64,000 nt of DNA from Mycobacterium paraense (GCF_002101815.1 NZ_LQPM01000008.1:248001-312000), one strand, 5' to 3'; numbered from the stretch's first letter, positions 25,262 through 34,236 are shown. Notes: generated by a model from the sequence alone, not told the origin. Program-made: numbers and translations.

Positions 25262-26167
25262 ATGGCGATTCAGCAGACGGTCCACGAGTCGATTCCCCAT
25301 GTGGAGCGCCCGATATCCGATCCGCCGCGTCCGCATTCGATCCGGCGCCGGCGGGCGGCCGCCGATTACGGCATGATGGGCGTCGCGCTGCTGGCGGGTC
25401 CGGCCAACGTGATCATGGAGTTGTCGCGGCCCGGCGTCGGCCACGGCGTCGTGGAAAGTCGGGTCGAGAGCGGCCGAATCGACCGCCACCCGATCAAGCG
25501 CGCGCGCACCACCTTCACCTACATCGCGGTGGCGAATGCGGGAACCGAGGCCCAGAAGGCGGCGTATCGCCGCGCCGTCAACCGCTCGCACGCGCAGGTC
25601 TACTCAACTTCCGATAGTCCGGTGTCGTACAACGCGTTCGACCCCGAACTGCAGTTGTGGGTGGCGGCCTGCATCTACAAGGGCGGCATCGACATCTATC
25701 GCACCTTCGTGGGTGAGATGGACGACGAGGAAGCCGATCGCTTTTACCGCGACGGCATGACGCTGGGCACCACCTTGCAGGTGCCGCCGGAGATGTGGCC
25801 ACCGGACCGGGCGGCCTTCGACCGGTATTGGCAGGAGTCGCTGGAGAAAGTTCATATCGACGACACCGTCCGCGAGTTCCTCTACCCGATCGCCGTGTCC
25901 AGGATTCGCGGATTCTCGTTGCCGCGTTGGCTGCAGCGGCGGTCGGAGGATTTCAACCTGCTGATCACCACTGGGTTCTTGCCGCAACGGTTTCGCGACG
26001 AGATGCGGTTGCCGTGGGACGCCGCCAAGCAACGCCGCTTCGATCGCTTGATGAGGGTCGTGGGGGCGGTGAACAACCTGTTGCCGCGGCGCGTCCGAGA
26101 GTTCCCGTTCAACTGGATGCTCTGGGACCTGGACCGCCGGATCAGGACGGGACGTCCGCTGGTGTAG
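25262..26167 (+). CDS. DUF2236 / MpaB-like oxygenase family protein (Rv0276-like)
   Basis: The 301-residue protein belongs to the DUF2236 group related to rubber oxygenase/MpaB. Visible are GVALLAGPANVIMELSRPGVGHGVVES (conserved His-containing start), RARTTFTYIAVANAGTEAQKAAYRRAVNRSHAQV and a WVAACIYKGGIDIYRTFVGEMDDEEADRFY helix. Relatives bind a heme b through conserved Arg/His; activity here is untested. The ATG at 25262 lies about 70 bases from the divergent TetR gene. Length is close to Rv0276 (306). It sits at the left border of the zinc-regulated island. Confidence 0.82.
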   Translation: MAIQQTVHESIPHVERPISDPPRPHSIRRRRAAADYGMMGVALLAGPANVIMELSRPGVGHGVVESRVESGRIDRHPIKRARTTFTYIAVANAGTEAQKAAYRRAVNRSHAQVYSTSDSPVSYNAFDPELQLWVAACIYKGGIDIYRTFVGEMDDEEADRFYRDGMTLGTTLQVPPEMWPPDRAAFDRYWQESLEKVHIDDTVREFLYPIAVSRIRGFSLPRWLQRRSEDFNLLITTGFLPQRFRDEMRLPWDAAKQRRFDRLMRVVGAVNNLLPRRVREFPFNWMLWDLDRRIRTGRPLV

Positions 26168-26199
26168 CTGCGGCACCGGCGCCCACCGCGGCGGCTTGA

Positions 26200-26220
26200 T
26201 AACGACAATCATTTTCATTA
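26200..26220. promoter_or_regulatory. Zur box 1 (PPE-permease operon)
   Basis: On the minus strand it reads TAATGAAAATGATTGTCG followed by TTA. This is an AT-rich imperfect palindrome matching the four other boxes of the island at 17 or more positions in most pairwise comparisons. It lies 42 bases before the PPE start, where a repressor would block the promoter. The M. tuberculosis homologue PPE3 is a known Zur target. Confidence 0.8.
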
Positions 26221-26262
26221 GGCTTCTTGGCTGGTAACACTTCCAGCCCGAGGAATGCCGCT

Positions 26263-28056
26263 ATGACCGCGCCGATTTGGATGGCCTCCCCGCCGGAGGT
26301 GCACTCGGCGCTGCTGAGCAGCGGCCCGGGGCCCGGATCGGTGCTGGCGGCCGCGGCCGCCTGGAACTCCTTGAGTTCTGAATATGCTTCGGCTGCAGAC
26401 GAACTCACCGCCTTGTTGGCGTCGGTGCAGGCCGGTGCCTGGGAGGGGCCCAGCGCAGGGTCGTACGTGGTCGCGCATGCGCCATATCTGGTGTGGCTTA
26501 TGCAGGCCAGCGCGAATAGCGCGGCGACGGCCGCTCAGCACGAGACGGCGGCCACCGCGTACACCGCGGCGCTGGCTGCGATGCCGACGCTGCCCGAATT
26601 GGCCGCCAACCACGTCATCCATGGGGCGTTGGTGGCGACCAATTTCTTTGGGATCAACACGATTCCGATCGCGCTCAACGAGGCTGACTACGTGCGGATG
26701 TGGATCCAGGCCGCCACGACGATGGCCACCTATCAAGGGGTCTCCGGCGCGGCTGTGGCGGCCAGCCCGCAAACCACCCCGGCCCCCCAAATCTTGAAAT
26801 CCGATGCGCAAGCCCCGGCCCAGTCGTCGGCGACCGCCAACCCGTTGCAGGGGCTGCAGCAGCAGATCGAGCAGTTGGTGCAAAATCTGCTGGGGCTTCC
26901 GCAGCAGATCTCGCAGAACCTCGAAGCGATATCGCAGTCCGACAACCCGCTGGGCCTCCCGCAGTGGCTCGTGGATTTTCTCCAAAACGACTTGGGTATC
27001 GGAAACCTCCAACTCGCACACGACCCGCTGGTCGACAACCCGCTGAATCAACTCATCGCGCAGATCCTGCAGAACTTCGGAGTGACGTGGAATCCCGCCG
27101 GGGGCACCGTCAACGGACTCGAATACGACGATTATGCGGACCCGAGCCAAGCGATCTTCTATGTAGTCCGATCCCTGGAAGTCCTCGAGGACCTTGAACA
27201 GTTCGGCGTGTATCTTACGCAAAATCCGGTGCTGGCCGTTCAGTACCTGATTAGCCTCGAGCTGTTCGACTGGCCGCTTCACATAGCGGAAATTGCCTCA
27301 TTCGGGGTCACGCAGCCGGCCGCGGTGGTCCTCGCGGCGCCAGCCCTCGCCCCCTTGGGCGCGCTCGGCGGGTTGGGCGGACTGGCCGGCCTGGCCGCCG
27401 TGCCCCCACCCCCTGTCGCACCGGCGCCGGCACCCGTGCCCGCCGCGTCACCCCTGTTGCCGGTCGCGATGGGCCCGACTTTCGCCGCGCCGGCCACCGC
27501 CCCGGTGTCGGCGTCTGCGCCCGCGCCCACTCCTTCCAGCCCCCCGGCCCCTCCGAGTCCGGCCCCGACGCCGCCCGCGGCCGCGGGTTCGCCGGGGTTC
27601 TTCCCGCCCTATGCTGTGGGGCCTCCCGGCATCGGCTTCGGCTCCGGAATGGGCGCCAGTGCAAGCTCGAGCGCGAAACGGAAAGCGCCGGAGCCGGATG
27701 CGGCCGCAGTGGCTGCCGCGGCGTCTGCTCGCGCGGCGGCACGGGCGCGTCGGCGCCAACGGCAGCGGCAGGCTGGGTACGGCGACGAGTACATGGACAT
27801 GAATGTCGACGTCGACCCGGACTGGGTTGGAGCGCCCGCCGCCGAGAGTGAAGCCTCCGATCGGGGCGCCGGAACGCTGGGGTTCGCCGGCACGGCGCGC
27901 AAACAAGCGGTCGCCGAGGCGGCGGGTTTGACCACCCTGGCCGATGACGAGTTCGGCGGGGGCCCAAGGGCGCCAATGTTGCCGGGCACGTGGGGTCCGG
28001 ACAGTGCGCCCCAGCGCGCCGAAGGGGTCCACGACCGCGAACCACGCGACGGTTAG
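26263..28056 (+). CDS. PPE family protein under Zur control (PPE3/PPE4-like)
   Basis: The 597-residue protein begins [26 protein letters not shown], the PPE start with Pro-Pro-Glu at residues 10-12, then a helical PPE domain to about 175 (containing [22 protein letters not shown]). The middle (180-350) is Gln-rich and novel-looking; next comes an Ala/Pro-rich linker, then the tail [12 protein letters not shown] and [16 protein letters not shown], shared with the two other PPEs of this window. It is probably exported by ESX-3 with a PE partner and used in zinc or iron acquisition. No PE gene is adjacent. The ATG at 26263 fits the domain start. Confidence 0.88.
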   Translation: MTAPIWMASPPEVHSALLSSGPGPGSVLAAAAAWNSLSSEYASAADELTALLASVQAGAWEGPSAGSYVVAHAPYLVWLMQASANSAATAAQHETAATAYTAALAAMPTLPELAANHVIHGALVATNFFGINTIPIALNEADYVRMWIQAATTMATYQGVSGAAVAASPQTTPAPQILKSDAQAPAQSSATANPLQGLQQQIEQLVQNLLGLPQQISQNLEAISQSDNPLGLPQWLVDFLQNDLGIGNLQLAHDPLVDNPLNQLIAQILQNFGVTWNPAGGTVNGLEYDDYADPSQAIFYVVRSLEVLEDLEQFGVYLTQNPVLAVQYLISLELFDWPLHIAEIASFGVTQPAAVVLAAPALAPLGALGGLGGLAGLAAVPPPPVAPAPAPVPAASPLLPVAMGPTFAAPATAPVSASAPAPTPSSPPAPPSPAPTPPAAAGSPGFFPPYAVGPPGIGFGSGMGASASSSAKRKAPEPDAAAVAAAASARAAARARRRQRQRQAGYGDEYMDMNVDVDPDWVGAPAAESEASDRGAGTLGFAGTARKQAVAEAAGLTTLADDEFGGGPRAPMLPGTWGPDSAPQRAEGVHDREPRDG

Positions 28057-28132
28057 CGTTGCGTCCTCTGGAATCCGGCCGACATTGTCCGCAGGTCCCG
28101 ACGTGCCGCCGGCGCGCTGACATACTGAGGCG

Positions 28133-29128
28133 ATGGCCACGCTGAGGGCGCGGCCCCGGTTGCGCGTTGGGTCGATGGAAGTGCTGGTGGGCATTTTGCT
28201 CGTCGGCGCTTTCGCGGCGACGAGGCTGCGGAACGTAGTCGCCCTCAATCCGGCGTTATCGACCGCCGGGACGGTGTTCTGCGGGGTGTTTGTGCAGGCG
28301 GTTCCGTTCCTGGCGCTCGGCGTCGTGGTTAGCGGATTGATCGCCGTGTTCGTGTCGCCGGAACGGTTGGCGCGCTGGCTGCCGCGTCGTCCCGCCATCG
28401 CGGTGTTGGCCGCCGGAGCCGGCGGTGCCGCGCTGCCCGGCTGCGAATGCGGTTCGGTCCCGGTGGCACGGCGGTTGTTCGGCGAAGGCGGGGCCACCGG
28501 GGCCGCGGCTTTGACGTTCATGCTTGCCGCGCCGGCGATCAACCCGGTAGTGCTCGTGGCCACCGCGGTTGCGTTTCCCGGTGCGCCCAAGATGGTCGTC
28601 GCGCGGATGGGGGCGTCGCTGCTGACCGCGGTGATCATGGGCTGGATATGGTCACGTTGGGGCCGCGCCGAGTGGGTCACGCGCCGTTCGCCCGCTTTGC
28701 GAACCGGGACCGAGTCGCGGTGGGAAGTGTTCACCGAGGCGGCAAGGCACGACTTCCTTCAGGCCGCGTCGTATCTGGTACTGGGCGCCGCCGCGGCGGC
28801 GGCGCTTCACGTGGTGGTGCCGCGTTGGGTGTTCACGCATCTGGCCGCGAACCTGGTCCTGGGTGTCGTGGTGATGGCCGCCCTGGCGGTAGTGCTGGCG
28901 TTGTGCTCGGAGGCCGACGCGTTCGTGGCCGCCAGCATGATCATGGTGCCGCTGCTGCCCCGGCTGGTGTTTCTGGTTGTGGGCCCGGCGGTCGACGTAA
29001 AGCTGTTCGCGATGCAGGCGGGGATGTTCGGCCGGGCTTTTGCGGCCCGCTTCGCCCCCTGCACGTTCCTTGTCGCGATCGGATGCGCCTGTGGCGTGGG
29101 GCTTTTGGTTCTGGGCGGCGGCAGGTAA
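28133..29128 (+). CDS. Predicted permease, UPF0718 (DUF318) family
   Basis: The 331-residue protein has about eight transmembrane helices in two halves. The first half ends in AGAGGAALPGCECGSVPVARRLF, followed by GATGAAALTFMLAAPAINPVVL; the second has VLALCSEADAFVAASM and FAARFAPCTFLVAIGCACGVG. These Cys-containing, Pro-rich motifs define the family, which includes ArsP-like organoarsenic exporters and unknown metal permeases. It follows the Zur-controlled PPE gene by 76 bases and overlaps the next gene by TAATG, so a role in zinc or another metal is likely. Confidence 0.85.
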   Translation: MATLRARPRLRVGSMEVLVGILLVGAFAATRLRNVVALNPALSTAGTVFCGVFVQAVPFLALGVVVSGLIAVFVSPERLARWLPRRPAIAVLAAGAGGAALPGCECGSVPVARRLFGEGGATGAAALTFMLAAPAINPVVLVATAVAFPGAPKMVVARMGASLLTAVIMGWIWSRWGRAEWVTRRSPALRTGTESRWEVFTEAARHDFLQAASYLVLGAAAAAALHVVVPRWVFTHLAANLVLGVVVMAALAVVLALCSEADAFVAASMIMVPLLPRLVFLVVGPAVDVKLFAMQAGMFGRAFAARFAPCTFLVAIGCACGVGLLVLGGGR

Positions 29129-29859
29129 TGACCCGCGAAACCGAGAACACCGTGCTGCTGGTGGTGGGCATCAGCATCGTCATGATCACCATCACGGGTG
29201 AGTTCACCCGCTACGTCAAGCCGGGACTGCTGCCATGGCTGGTCGCCTCGGCGGTGCTCCTCATCGGCCTGGCGCTCTTGGCGATGCTTCGCGACATCCG
29301 CCGCGGTGGTCCGCCGATCAGCGACCAGGGTGACGATCACGGCCACGAGCACTCCCATCGGCGCGGCATCGTGTGGCTGCTCGTCGTTCCGATCGTGGCC
29401 CTGTGTTTCGTGACGCCACCGGCGCTTCGGCCCTCGGCCGCCGCGCCGTCCGTGGCATCGGTGTCCAATGATGTTCTGAATCGCGCATTCCCACCGCTGC
29501 CCCCTGGCAGGGCGCCCGAGCTGTCGCTGCCCGAGGTGCTTATGCGCGAGGCTCAGGACACCAGCGGCTCGCTGAAAGATCGGCCGATCACAGTGACCGG
29601 CTTCGTGCTGAACGAGGCGCAGGGCGTCGACCTTGGTCGCGTCGTCATCATCTGTTGCGCGGCCGACGCCCAACTGGCGCGAATCCATCTGGGCGGCCCG
29701 GCCGCCGCTCAGGCTGCGCGATTGCCCGACAACACGTGGCTTCGGGTCGAGGGAGAAGTCCCACCGCGGCAACCGAATTCAGCCAAGATTCCGACGTTGC
29801 AGGCGACCGTGGTCACTCGCATCGATGCCCCGGCCAACCCGTATGACTACCCGCATTGA
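29128..29859 (+). CDS. TIGR03943-like membrane protein with His-rich loop
   Basis: The 243-residue protein has two N-terminal transmembrane helices (about 8-27 and 31-50), a cytosolic or external loop DQGDDHGHEHSHRRG rich in His/Asp, a third helix (68-85) and an extracytoplasmic domain with ITVTGFVLNEAQGVDLGRVVIICCAADAQLARIHLGG and WLRVEGEVP. This fits the TIGR03943/DUF1980 family, found paired with UPF0718 permeases (YcgQ-YcgR in Bacillus). Its start overlaps the permease stop. The His loop suggests metal binding or handover. Function is inferred from pairing and the Zur box upstream. Confidence 0.78.
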   Translation: MTRETENTVLLVVGISIVMITITGEFTRYVKPGLLPWLVASAVLLIGLALLAMLRDIRRGGPPISDQGDDHGHEHSHRRGIVWLLVVPIVALCFVTPPALRPSAAAPSVASVSNDVLNRAFPPLPPGRAPELSLPEVLMREAQDTSGSLKDRPITVTGFVLNEAQGVDLGRVVIICCAADAQLARIHLGGPAAAQAARLPDNTWLRVEGEVPPRQPNSAKIPTLQATVVTRIDAPANPYDYPH

Positions 29860-29874
29860 CGAGTTGTCGGGACC

Positions 29875-30264
29875 TCAATTGCTCCGACCGGTGTTGCCCA
29901 TCCAGAGTTGATGCCTGTTGAGATGCGTTGGAACGGGCGTGTTTTCCCATTGGCCGAGCTCCAGCCAATCGCGCAGGGCCGCCGTCTGACTGTTGTCGCT
30001 GATGGGGCCGATCCAATGGGGTGGCCCGCAGGCTGCCCGGTCGTTAGTGCAGGGCTGGACAAGAGCCATGACGCCGCGCCCGGACGGGCGGGAAGCGCAG
30101 GTGAGTGGTCCGAGCATGCAGGCGGCGGAGACAAGCATGGCGCGGGGGCAGCGTCGGATGGTGGGACGTAGCTGGTCGACGACGGACAAGTCATCGGGGC
30201 CCGTGCACGCGGTGCATACGACGACGGTGAACGGGCGGTCGGTGCCGCGGCGTGGCGTGGTCAA
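29875..30264 (-). CDS. Cys-rich small protein, last gene of the zinc-free ribosomal operon
   Basis: The 129-residue protein starts TTG at 30264 ([17 protein letters not shown]), directly at the end of rpsR2. It has seven cysteines: CTAC near residue 17, then [24 protein letters not shown] and RAACGPP. The pattern (strand, CxxC, helix, C-x5-C) resembles thioredoxin-like [2Fe-2S] or DUF1636-type metal proteins. Coding on the minus strand fits operon direction and spacing; the opposite-strand frames read as shadows. A protein rich in cysteine within an operon whose other members lost their Cys ligands is notable. It could store or deliver zinc or iron-sulfur. Confidence 0.65.
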   Translation of the reverse strand: MTTPRRGTDRPFTVVVCTACTGPDDLSVVDQLRPTIRRCPRAMLVSAACMLGPLTCASRPSGRGVMALVQPCTNDRAACGPPHWIGPISDNSQTAALRDWLELGQWENTPVPTHLNRHQLWMGNTGRSN

Positions 30265-30536
30265 TCACTGCCCCCGGCTCGTGCCCGGGTAGGGCAGCAG
30301 CGCCATCTCGCGCGCATTCTTGATCGCGGCGCGACCTGCCTTTGTTGTTGGACGGTAAGACCGGTGACCTGGCGGGAGCGGATCTTGCCGCGTTCGGAGA
30401 TGAACACGCGCAATACCGCGGTGTCCTTGTAGTCGACCGCGCTGAGCCCAAGGCTGGCAAGGAGATTCTTCTTGGCGGAGGAGCCGCCGCTAGCCTTTGC
30501 GAGGCGACGAGCTCGCTGAGGTTTCTTGCCCGTCAC
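30261..30536 (-). CDS. rpsR2: Zinc-independent ribosomal protein S18 (C- form), with an apparent 3' frameshift
   Basis: The first 68 residues are a normal S18 C- paralogue ([20 protein letters not shown], then [20 protein letters not shown] and LTVQQQRQV). After that the frame gives a nonsense tail. One inserted base near 30328-30331 (GCGGC-GCG in place of GCGGCCGCG on the plus strand) restores [20 protein letters not shown], the conserved S18 end, stopping at 30265. So either the strain has a 1-base deletion or the assembly has an error. It overlaps rpsN2 by ATGA. It replaces the zinc-type S18 in low-zinc ribosomes. Confidence 0.85.
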   Translation of the reverse strand: MTGKKPQRARRLAKASGGSSAKKNLLASLGLSAVDYKDTAVLRVFISERGKIRSRQVTGLTVQQQRQVAPRSRMRARWRCCPTRARAGGSD

Positions 30537-30838
30537 CAGCTTGCCTTGCGCACCCCGGGCAGCTGACCGTCATGGGCCAACTGGCGGACCCTGACCCGCG
30601 ACAGACCGAATTTGCGCAGGTGTCCGCGGGGGCGCCCGTCGACGGAGTCGCGATTGCGCAACCGGACCGCGCTGGCGTCGCGGGGCTGACGGGCCAACTC
30701 GCGCTGCGCGGACGCCCGTTGGTCACCGGTGCTCGATGGTGAGCGAATGACCTCTTTCAGTTCGGCGCGGCGTTGCGCGTAGCGCGCCACGACCGCCCGC
30801 CGGTGCTCGTTCCTGACGATCTTGGATTTCTTGGCCAT
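30533..30838 (-). CDS. rpsN2: Zinc-independent ribosomal protein S14 (C- form)
   Basis: The 101-residue protein has the long S14 form without CxxC pairs: [20 protein letters not shown] at the start and [39 protein letters not shown] at the end. Long cysteine-free S14 replaces the short zinc-binding S14 when zinc is scarce. It stands between rpmG and rpsR2 in the order L28-L33-S14-S18 known from mycobacteria (Rv2058c-Rv2055c). It overlaps rpsR2 by four bases. Confidence 0.95.
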   Translation of the reverse strand: MAKKSKIVRNEHRRAVVARYAQRRAELKEVIRSPSSTGDQRASAQRELARQPRDASAVRLRNRDSVDGRPRGHLRKFGLSRVRVRQLAHDGQLPGVRKASW

Positions 30839-30840
30839 TC

Positions 30841-31005
30841 CTAGCGCTCTTCTCGGAAATCGACATGGCGGCGGACTACCGGGTCGTACTTGCGCAGCAC
30901 CAAACGGTCCGGATCATTGCGCCGGTTCTTGCGTGTCACGTACGTGTAGCCGGTCCCAGCCGTCGAGCGCAGCTTGACCAGCGGACGGATCTCGTTGCGG
31001 GCCAT
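30841..31005 (-). CDS. rpmG: Zinc-independent ribosomal protein L33 (C- form)
   Basis: The 54-residue protein [20 protein letters not shown], continuing [22 protein letters not shown] and ending HVDFREER, is a complete L33 with no cysteine, so it cannot bind the usual zinc. The stop of rpmB2 shares one base with its start (TGATG), and rpsN2 begins 3 bases after its stop, showing a tight operon. It is equivalent to M. tuberculosis rpmG1 (Rv2057c). Confidence 0.93.
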   Translation of the reverse strand: MARNEIRPLVKLRSTAGTGYTYVTRKNRRNDPDRLVLRKYDPVVRRHVDFREER

Positions 31006-31241
31006 CAGGTCCGCTGCCCTTCGCGACGCAGCCTCGCCACCACCGCCTCGATGCCGTCACGGTCGATGACCTTGATGCCCTTCGCGCTGACCCGCAGCCG
31101 AATCCGGCGGCCCTCCGATGGCAGGTAATAGGTCTTGAGCTGAACGTTGGGTGACCATCGTCGGCGGGTTCGCCGGTGCGAATGCGATACCGCGTTACCG
31201 AAACCCGGTCCACGGCCGGTCACCTGGCAGTGAGCAGACAT
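31005..31241 (-). CDS. rpmB2: Ribosomal protein L28 (Zur-regulated paralogue)
   Basis: The 78-residue protein starts [20 protein letters not shown], continues [20 protein letters not shown] and [20 protein letters not shown], a clear L28. Only Cys5 remains, so a zinc-ribbon is not possible. It is the first gene of the alternative ribosomal operon; Zur box 2 ends 30 bases upstream. Start at 31241: an in-frame extension to 31292 would run through the Zur box. Confidence 0.93.
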   Translation of the reverse strand: MSAHCQVTGRGPGFGNAVSHSHRRTRRRWSPNVQLKTYYLPSEGRRIRLRVSAKGIKVIDRDGIEAVVARLRREGQRT

Positions 31242-31270
31242 TGTTCCCTCCGCGGGCATGATCGCAGCCT

Positions 31271-31291
31271 TATTGAAAATCATTTTCGACA
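31271..31291. promoter_or_regulatory. Zur box 2 (alternative ribosomal protein operon)
   Basis: Plus strand TATTGAAAATCATTTTCGAC plus A; its complement carries GAAAATGATTTTC, a perfect 13-base near-palindrome core. It lies 30 bases before rpmB2 and 35 bases from Zur box 3, so two divergent operons each have their own box. Confidence 0.82.
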
Positions 31292-31325
31292 AGCCCTGCC
31301 GGAGACGGTACCGTACAGACAGCGT

Positions 31326-31346
31326 TAATGAAAATGATTATCGATA
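31326..31346. promoter_or_regulatory. Zur box 3 (mrf-rpmE2 operon)
   Basis: TAATGAAAATGATTATCG plus ATA, eleven bases before the mrf start codon. It is nearly identical to the complement of box 4. The distance implies that the repressor covers the transcription start of a very short leader. Confidence 0.82.
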
Positions 31347-31357
31347 AAGGGGGACTG

Positions 31358-32551
31358 ATGCGGACTCCCGTCATCCTGGTCGCCGGGCAGACCGACACCG
31401 ACCCGATCGTGGGGACACTCCTTCGCAGGCCCGGAACGCTGGTCGTTGAGCACCGTTTCGACGGTGATGTCGTGCGCCGGACGATGGTGGCTCTTCAGCA
31501 CGGCGTGTTGACAACGGCGGAGTCGGCGCTCGAACTTGCGCACGGCTGCGCGTCGTGCACCATCCGCAATGACCTGCTGGTGCTCTTGCGGCAGCTGCAC
31601 CGCCGCGAGGACGTCGACCGCATCGTGGTTCATCTGGCGCCCTGGCTGGAACCCGAACCGATCTGCATCGCCATCGACCATGTCCGAATCCGGGTAGCGC
31701 CCGGGTATGTCGACGGCCCCGCGGCCGTCGATGTCTCGATCGCCGCGGTGGTGACCTGTGTCGACTCGTCGCTGTGGCTGAGCCAGGCGCTCGGTGACAC
31801 CGAACTCACCGACGGGCGCACCGAGGCGCAGGTCGTCGTAGGCCAGGCAGAGTTCGCCGATGTCGTGGTGCTCAACCGCCCAGACCCACACGTGGCCAGC
31901 GTGCTGCGCCGGCTGTCACCACGAGCGCGGATCCGGGTGGGGGCCGACGGAATCGAGCGTGCCCTCGTCAATCTGGTGCCAGGCGCCCGGCGGGGGCGAA
32001 GCGACGATCCCCACGGTCCGCTGCTGGCCGGACAGCCACCCCTGGACTCGCGCGGGCCCATCGGCCTGATCGAGTTCTATGCCCGGCGCCCGTTCCATCC
32101 CCAGCGTCTGCACGATTGCCTGGATCTGTTGCTCGACGGCGTGATTCGAACCCGGGGTCGGCTCTGGCTGGCCAGCCGCCCCGAGCACGCGATGTGGCTG
32201 GAGTCCGCCGGCGCCGGGTTGCGGGTGACCTCGGCCGGCAAGTGGCTGGCCGCCCAGACGGCGGCCGAGCTGGCCGGCGTCGACGCGGAACGGCGCGCCT
32301 TGGCCGACCTGAGGTGGGACGACCGGCATGCCGATCGACACACGGCGATGACCGTGCTGGTGTGCGGCGCGCATGCCGCCGACATCCTGGAGGGTCTCAC
32401 TGGCGCGTTGCTGACCGACGACGAGTGCCGCTTCCCGCAGGACTGGATTCATTACGACGATCCATTCGGCGACTGGCACGAAGACCCTTGTGCGGCGCTG
32501 GAAGCCGCTGACGTGTCTGCCCACCACGTCAGGGACGAGGACCGCCGATGA
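31358..32551 (+). CDS. mrf: CobW/COG0523-like protein, homologue of ribosome hibernation recruitment factor Mrf (Rv0106)
   Basis: The 397-residue protein starts [20 protein letters not shown]. The P-loop position of COG0523 GTPases (GxxGxGKT) is degenerate here, having no GKT/GKS; the metal motif GCxCC is reduced to HGCASCTIR near residue 63. The C-terminal CobW domain is intact ([30 protein letters not shown], then [14 protein letters not shown] and [14 protein letters not shown]). Zur-controlled homologues in M. smegmatis and M. tuberculosis (Rv0106) help place the factor Mpy on zinc-free ribosomes. Its stop overlaps rpmE2. An upstream ATG at 31328 lies in the Zur box and is not used. Confidence 0.85.
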   Translation: MRTPVILVAGQTDTDPIVGTLLRRPGTLVVEHRFDGDVVRRTMVALQHGVLTTAESALELAHGCASCTIRNDLLVLLRQLHRREDVDRIVVHLAPWLEPEPICIAIDHVRIRVAPGYVDGPAAVDVSIAAVVTCVDSSLWLSQALGDTELTDGRTEAQVVVGQAEFADVVVLNRPDPHVASVLRRLSPRARIRVGADGIERALVNLVPGARRGRSDDPHGPLLAGQPPLDSRGPIGLIEFYARRPFHPQRLHDCLDLLLDGVIRTRGRLWLASRPEHAMWLESAGAGLRVTSAGKWLAAQTAAELAGVDAERRALADLRWDDRHADRHTAMTVLVCGAHAADILEGLTGALLTDDECRFPQDWIHYDDPFGDWHEDPCAALEAADVSAHHVRDEDRR

Positions 32552-32811
32552 AACCCGGCATTCACCCCGATTACCATCCCGTGGTCTTCCAAGACGCCAC
32601 CACCGGCGCGATGTTTTTGACCCGATCGACGCTCACCAGCCGGCGCACCGTCGAATGGCGGACGGCGGACGGCGTGCGCACCTACCCGCTTGTCGTCGTC
32701 GACGTCACCTCGGATTCACACCCGTTTTGGACGGGCGGTCGCCGCGTCGTCGACACTGCGGGGCAAGTCGAGAAATTCCACCGCCGCTACGGCCGGAGGC
32801 CATCCGGGTAG
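32548..32811 (+). CDS. rpmE2: Ribosomal protein L31 type B (zinc-free)
   Basis: The 87-residue protein starts [20 protein letters not shown] and ends [28 protein letters not shown], a standard type-B L31 without the CxxC of type A. It is coupled to mrf by ATGA. Its last 25 bases overlap the end of the convergent zur-like gene. It supplies the fifth zinc-sparing ribosomal protein of this island. Confidence 0.93.
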   Translation: MKPGIHPDYHPVVFQDATTGAMFLTRSTLTSRRTVEWRTADGVRTYPLVVVDVTSDSHPFWTGGRRVVDTAGQVEKFHRRYGRRPSG

Positions 32812-33278
32812 CGGTCAGGACCGATTTGATGCGGAACCCTTGTGGTCCCTTGGGTTTCGATCGAAGGGGCGGTTTGGCAGCGCGGACAGATGCCATAGAG
32901 ATCGACGTAGTGGGTGACGTCGGTGTAACGGTGTTGACGGCTGAGGCGTCGGGTGTCCTCTTCGATGTCGACCGGGGTGAAGCCCTCGGCCCTGCCGCAC
33001 TGCCGGCAGACCAGATAGTGACGATGGTCTTGGCCGGTCCGCAGGCGGTATAGGACCTCACCGTCCTCGGCCCGCTGGGTCTCGGCGATCCGATCGGTGG
33101 CCATCGTGCGCAGGATGCGGTAGACGCTGGTCAAGCCGATCCGCAGCTGCCGATGATGGCGGATGTCCAGATAGATCTGTTGGGCGCTGCGGAAGTTCTC
33201 GTGTTCGCGCAGCACCTCCAAGACGGCGCGCTGCTTTGCCGTGGAGCGCCGCCGTGGCGGCTCGGCAGGCGCAGGCAC
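32787..33278 (-). CDS. Zur/FurB-type zinc-responsive repressor (paralogue)
   Basis: The 163-residue Fur-family protein has the winged helix [30 protein letters not shown] followed by [14 protein letters not shown], a regulatory zinc site region [13 protein letters not shown] and the structural CxxC pairs CRQC and CPRC. The tail of about 20 residues after CPRC is longer than in the usual Zur (about 130 residues). The main mycobacterial zur (Rv2359) pairs with smtB elsewhere, so this is probably a second copy. It is the last gene after znuACB, 31 bases on, which makes it autoregulated through Zur box 4 if that operon is Zur-controlled. Confidence 0.85.
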   Translation of the reverse strand: MPAPAEPPRRRSTAKQRAVLEVLREHENFRSAQQIYLDIRHHRQLRIGLTSVYRILRTMATDRIAETQRAEDGEVLYRLRTGQDHRHYLVCRQCGRAEGFTPVDIEEDTRRLSRQHRYTDVTHYVDLYGICPRCQTAPSIETQGTTRVPHQIGPDRYPDGLRP

Positions 33279-33309
33279 AGGAACGCTCCTTTCGGCGTTT
33301 GCGACGTTG

Positions 33310-34236
33310 TCAAAACCCGGACGTGGTGGAAGTAGGGCCCGTCGATGCGGTCAATGTGGTTGGGGCACGCCTGAGTTCGTCAATGGCCTGTGCTGCGACG
33401 CGTCGGGTGCGATCGCTTACCCACACCGTCGCCCAGATTGCACAGGCGATGGTGACCACCGGGAAGCTCGGTGGCAGGTTGAACATGGCCGACGCGCCCA
33501 GCCCGAGCCACACCGCGCTCAGGCTGATCGCCGTCGAGGCGGCCATGGCCCGCGCCGGACGGGGGGTGAGCATTATTGCCGTCGCGGCGGGAGTGACGAC
33601 GAGGGCGAACAACAGCAGCGTGCCGACGGCCTGCACGGCCATGGAAACGGTGACCCCGAGCAGGGCCATGAAGAGCATGGATAGGGCACGCACGGGCACG
33701 CCCTTCGCCTCGGCGACGAGGGCGTTGACCGAGGCGAACAACAGCGGTCGGTAGACGACGCCCACGCTGAGCCCCAGCACCAGCAGCAGAATTCCGAAAC
33801 TGACCAACTGGGAGTCAGAGATGGCGAGCAGGTTGCCGAACAACACGTTGGTGACGGTGCTGGAGCTCTTGGTGGCGAGCGAATTGAAGAACAGGCCCAA
33901 ACCGGTTGCGCCCGCCAGGACCGTGCCGGTGACCACTTCTCGATCGGCGGCGCGTTTGCCCAGCGCGCCGATCACCAGAGCCCCGCCGACGCAGAAGACA
34001 CCGAGCCCGACGACGACGGGAACGCCCAGCAGGACCGCCCCTGTCGCGCCGGGAAATCCGATGTGCGCCAGGGCATGGGCGGCGAAGGCGGTCCGCCGCA
34101 CCACAACGAAGTACCCGATCAACCCGGCGGCGAGGGCGACGATGGTGCCGCCGATCAGGGCATTGCCCATGAACGCCGACGTCAGAATCGGCCACCAATT
34201 CGGTTGGTAGCCAAAGGCTGTGAGATGTGCGGTCAC
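33310..34236 (-). CDS. znuB: Zinc/manganese ABC transporter permease (ZnuB type)
   Basis: The 308-residue permease has about eight helices of the ABC-3 family: ALIGGTIVALAAGLIGYFVVVRRTAFAAHALAHIGFPGATGAVLLG with the conserved HALAHIGFPG loop, and later SVNALVAEAKGVPVRALSMLFMALLGVTV. It moves Zn2+ (or Mn2+) through the inner membrane. Its start overlaps znuC by ATGA. Zinc rather than manganese is inferred from the Zur box and the zur paralogue downstream. Confidence 0.9.
   Translation of the reverse strand: MTAHLTAFGYQPNWWPILTSAFMGNALIGGTIVALAAGLIGYFVVVRRTAFAAHALAHIGFPGATGAVLLGVPVVVGLGVFCVGGALVIGALGKRAADREVVTGTVLAGATGLGLFFNSLATKSSSTVTNVLFGNLLAISDSQLVSFGILLLVLGLSVGVVYRPLLFASVNALVAEAKGVPVRALSMLFMALLGVTVSMAVQAVGTLLLFALVVTPAATAIMLTPRPARAMAASTAISLSAVWLGLGASAMFNLPPSFPVVTIACAIWATVWVSDRTRRVAAQAIDELRRAPTTLTASTGPTSTTSGF

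Noticed and set aside
29908..30171. Plus-strand frame of 87 codons in the gap before the ribosomal operon
   Set aside because: It is antisense to the Cys-rich frame, low-complexity at the end and has no family features.
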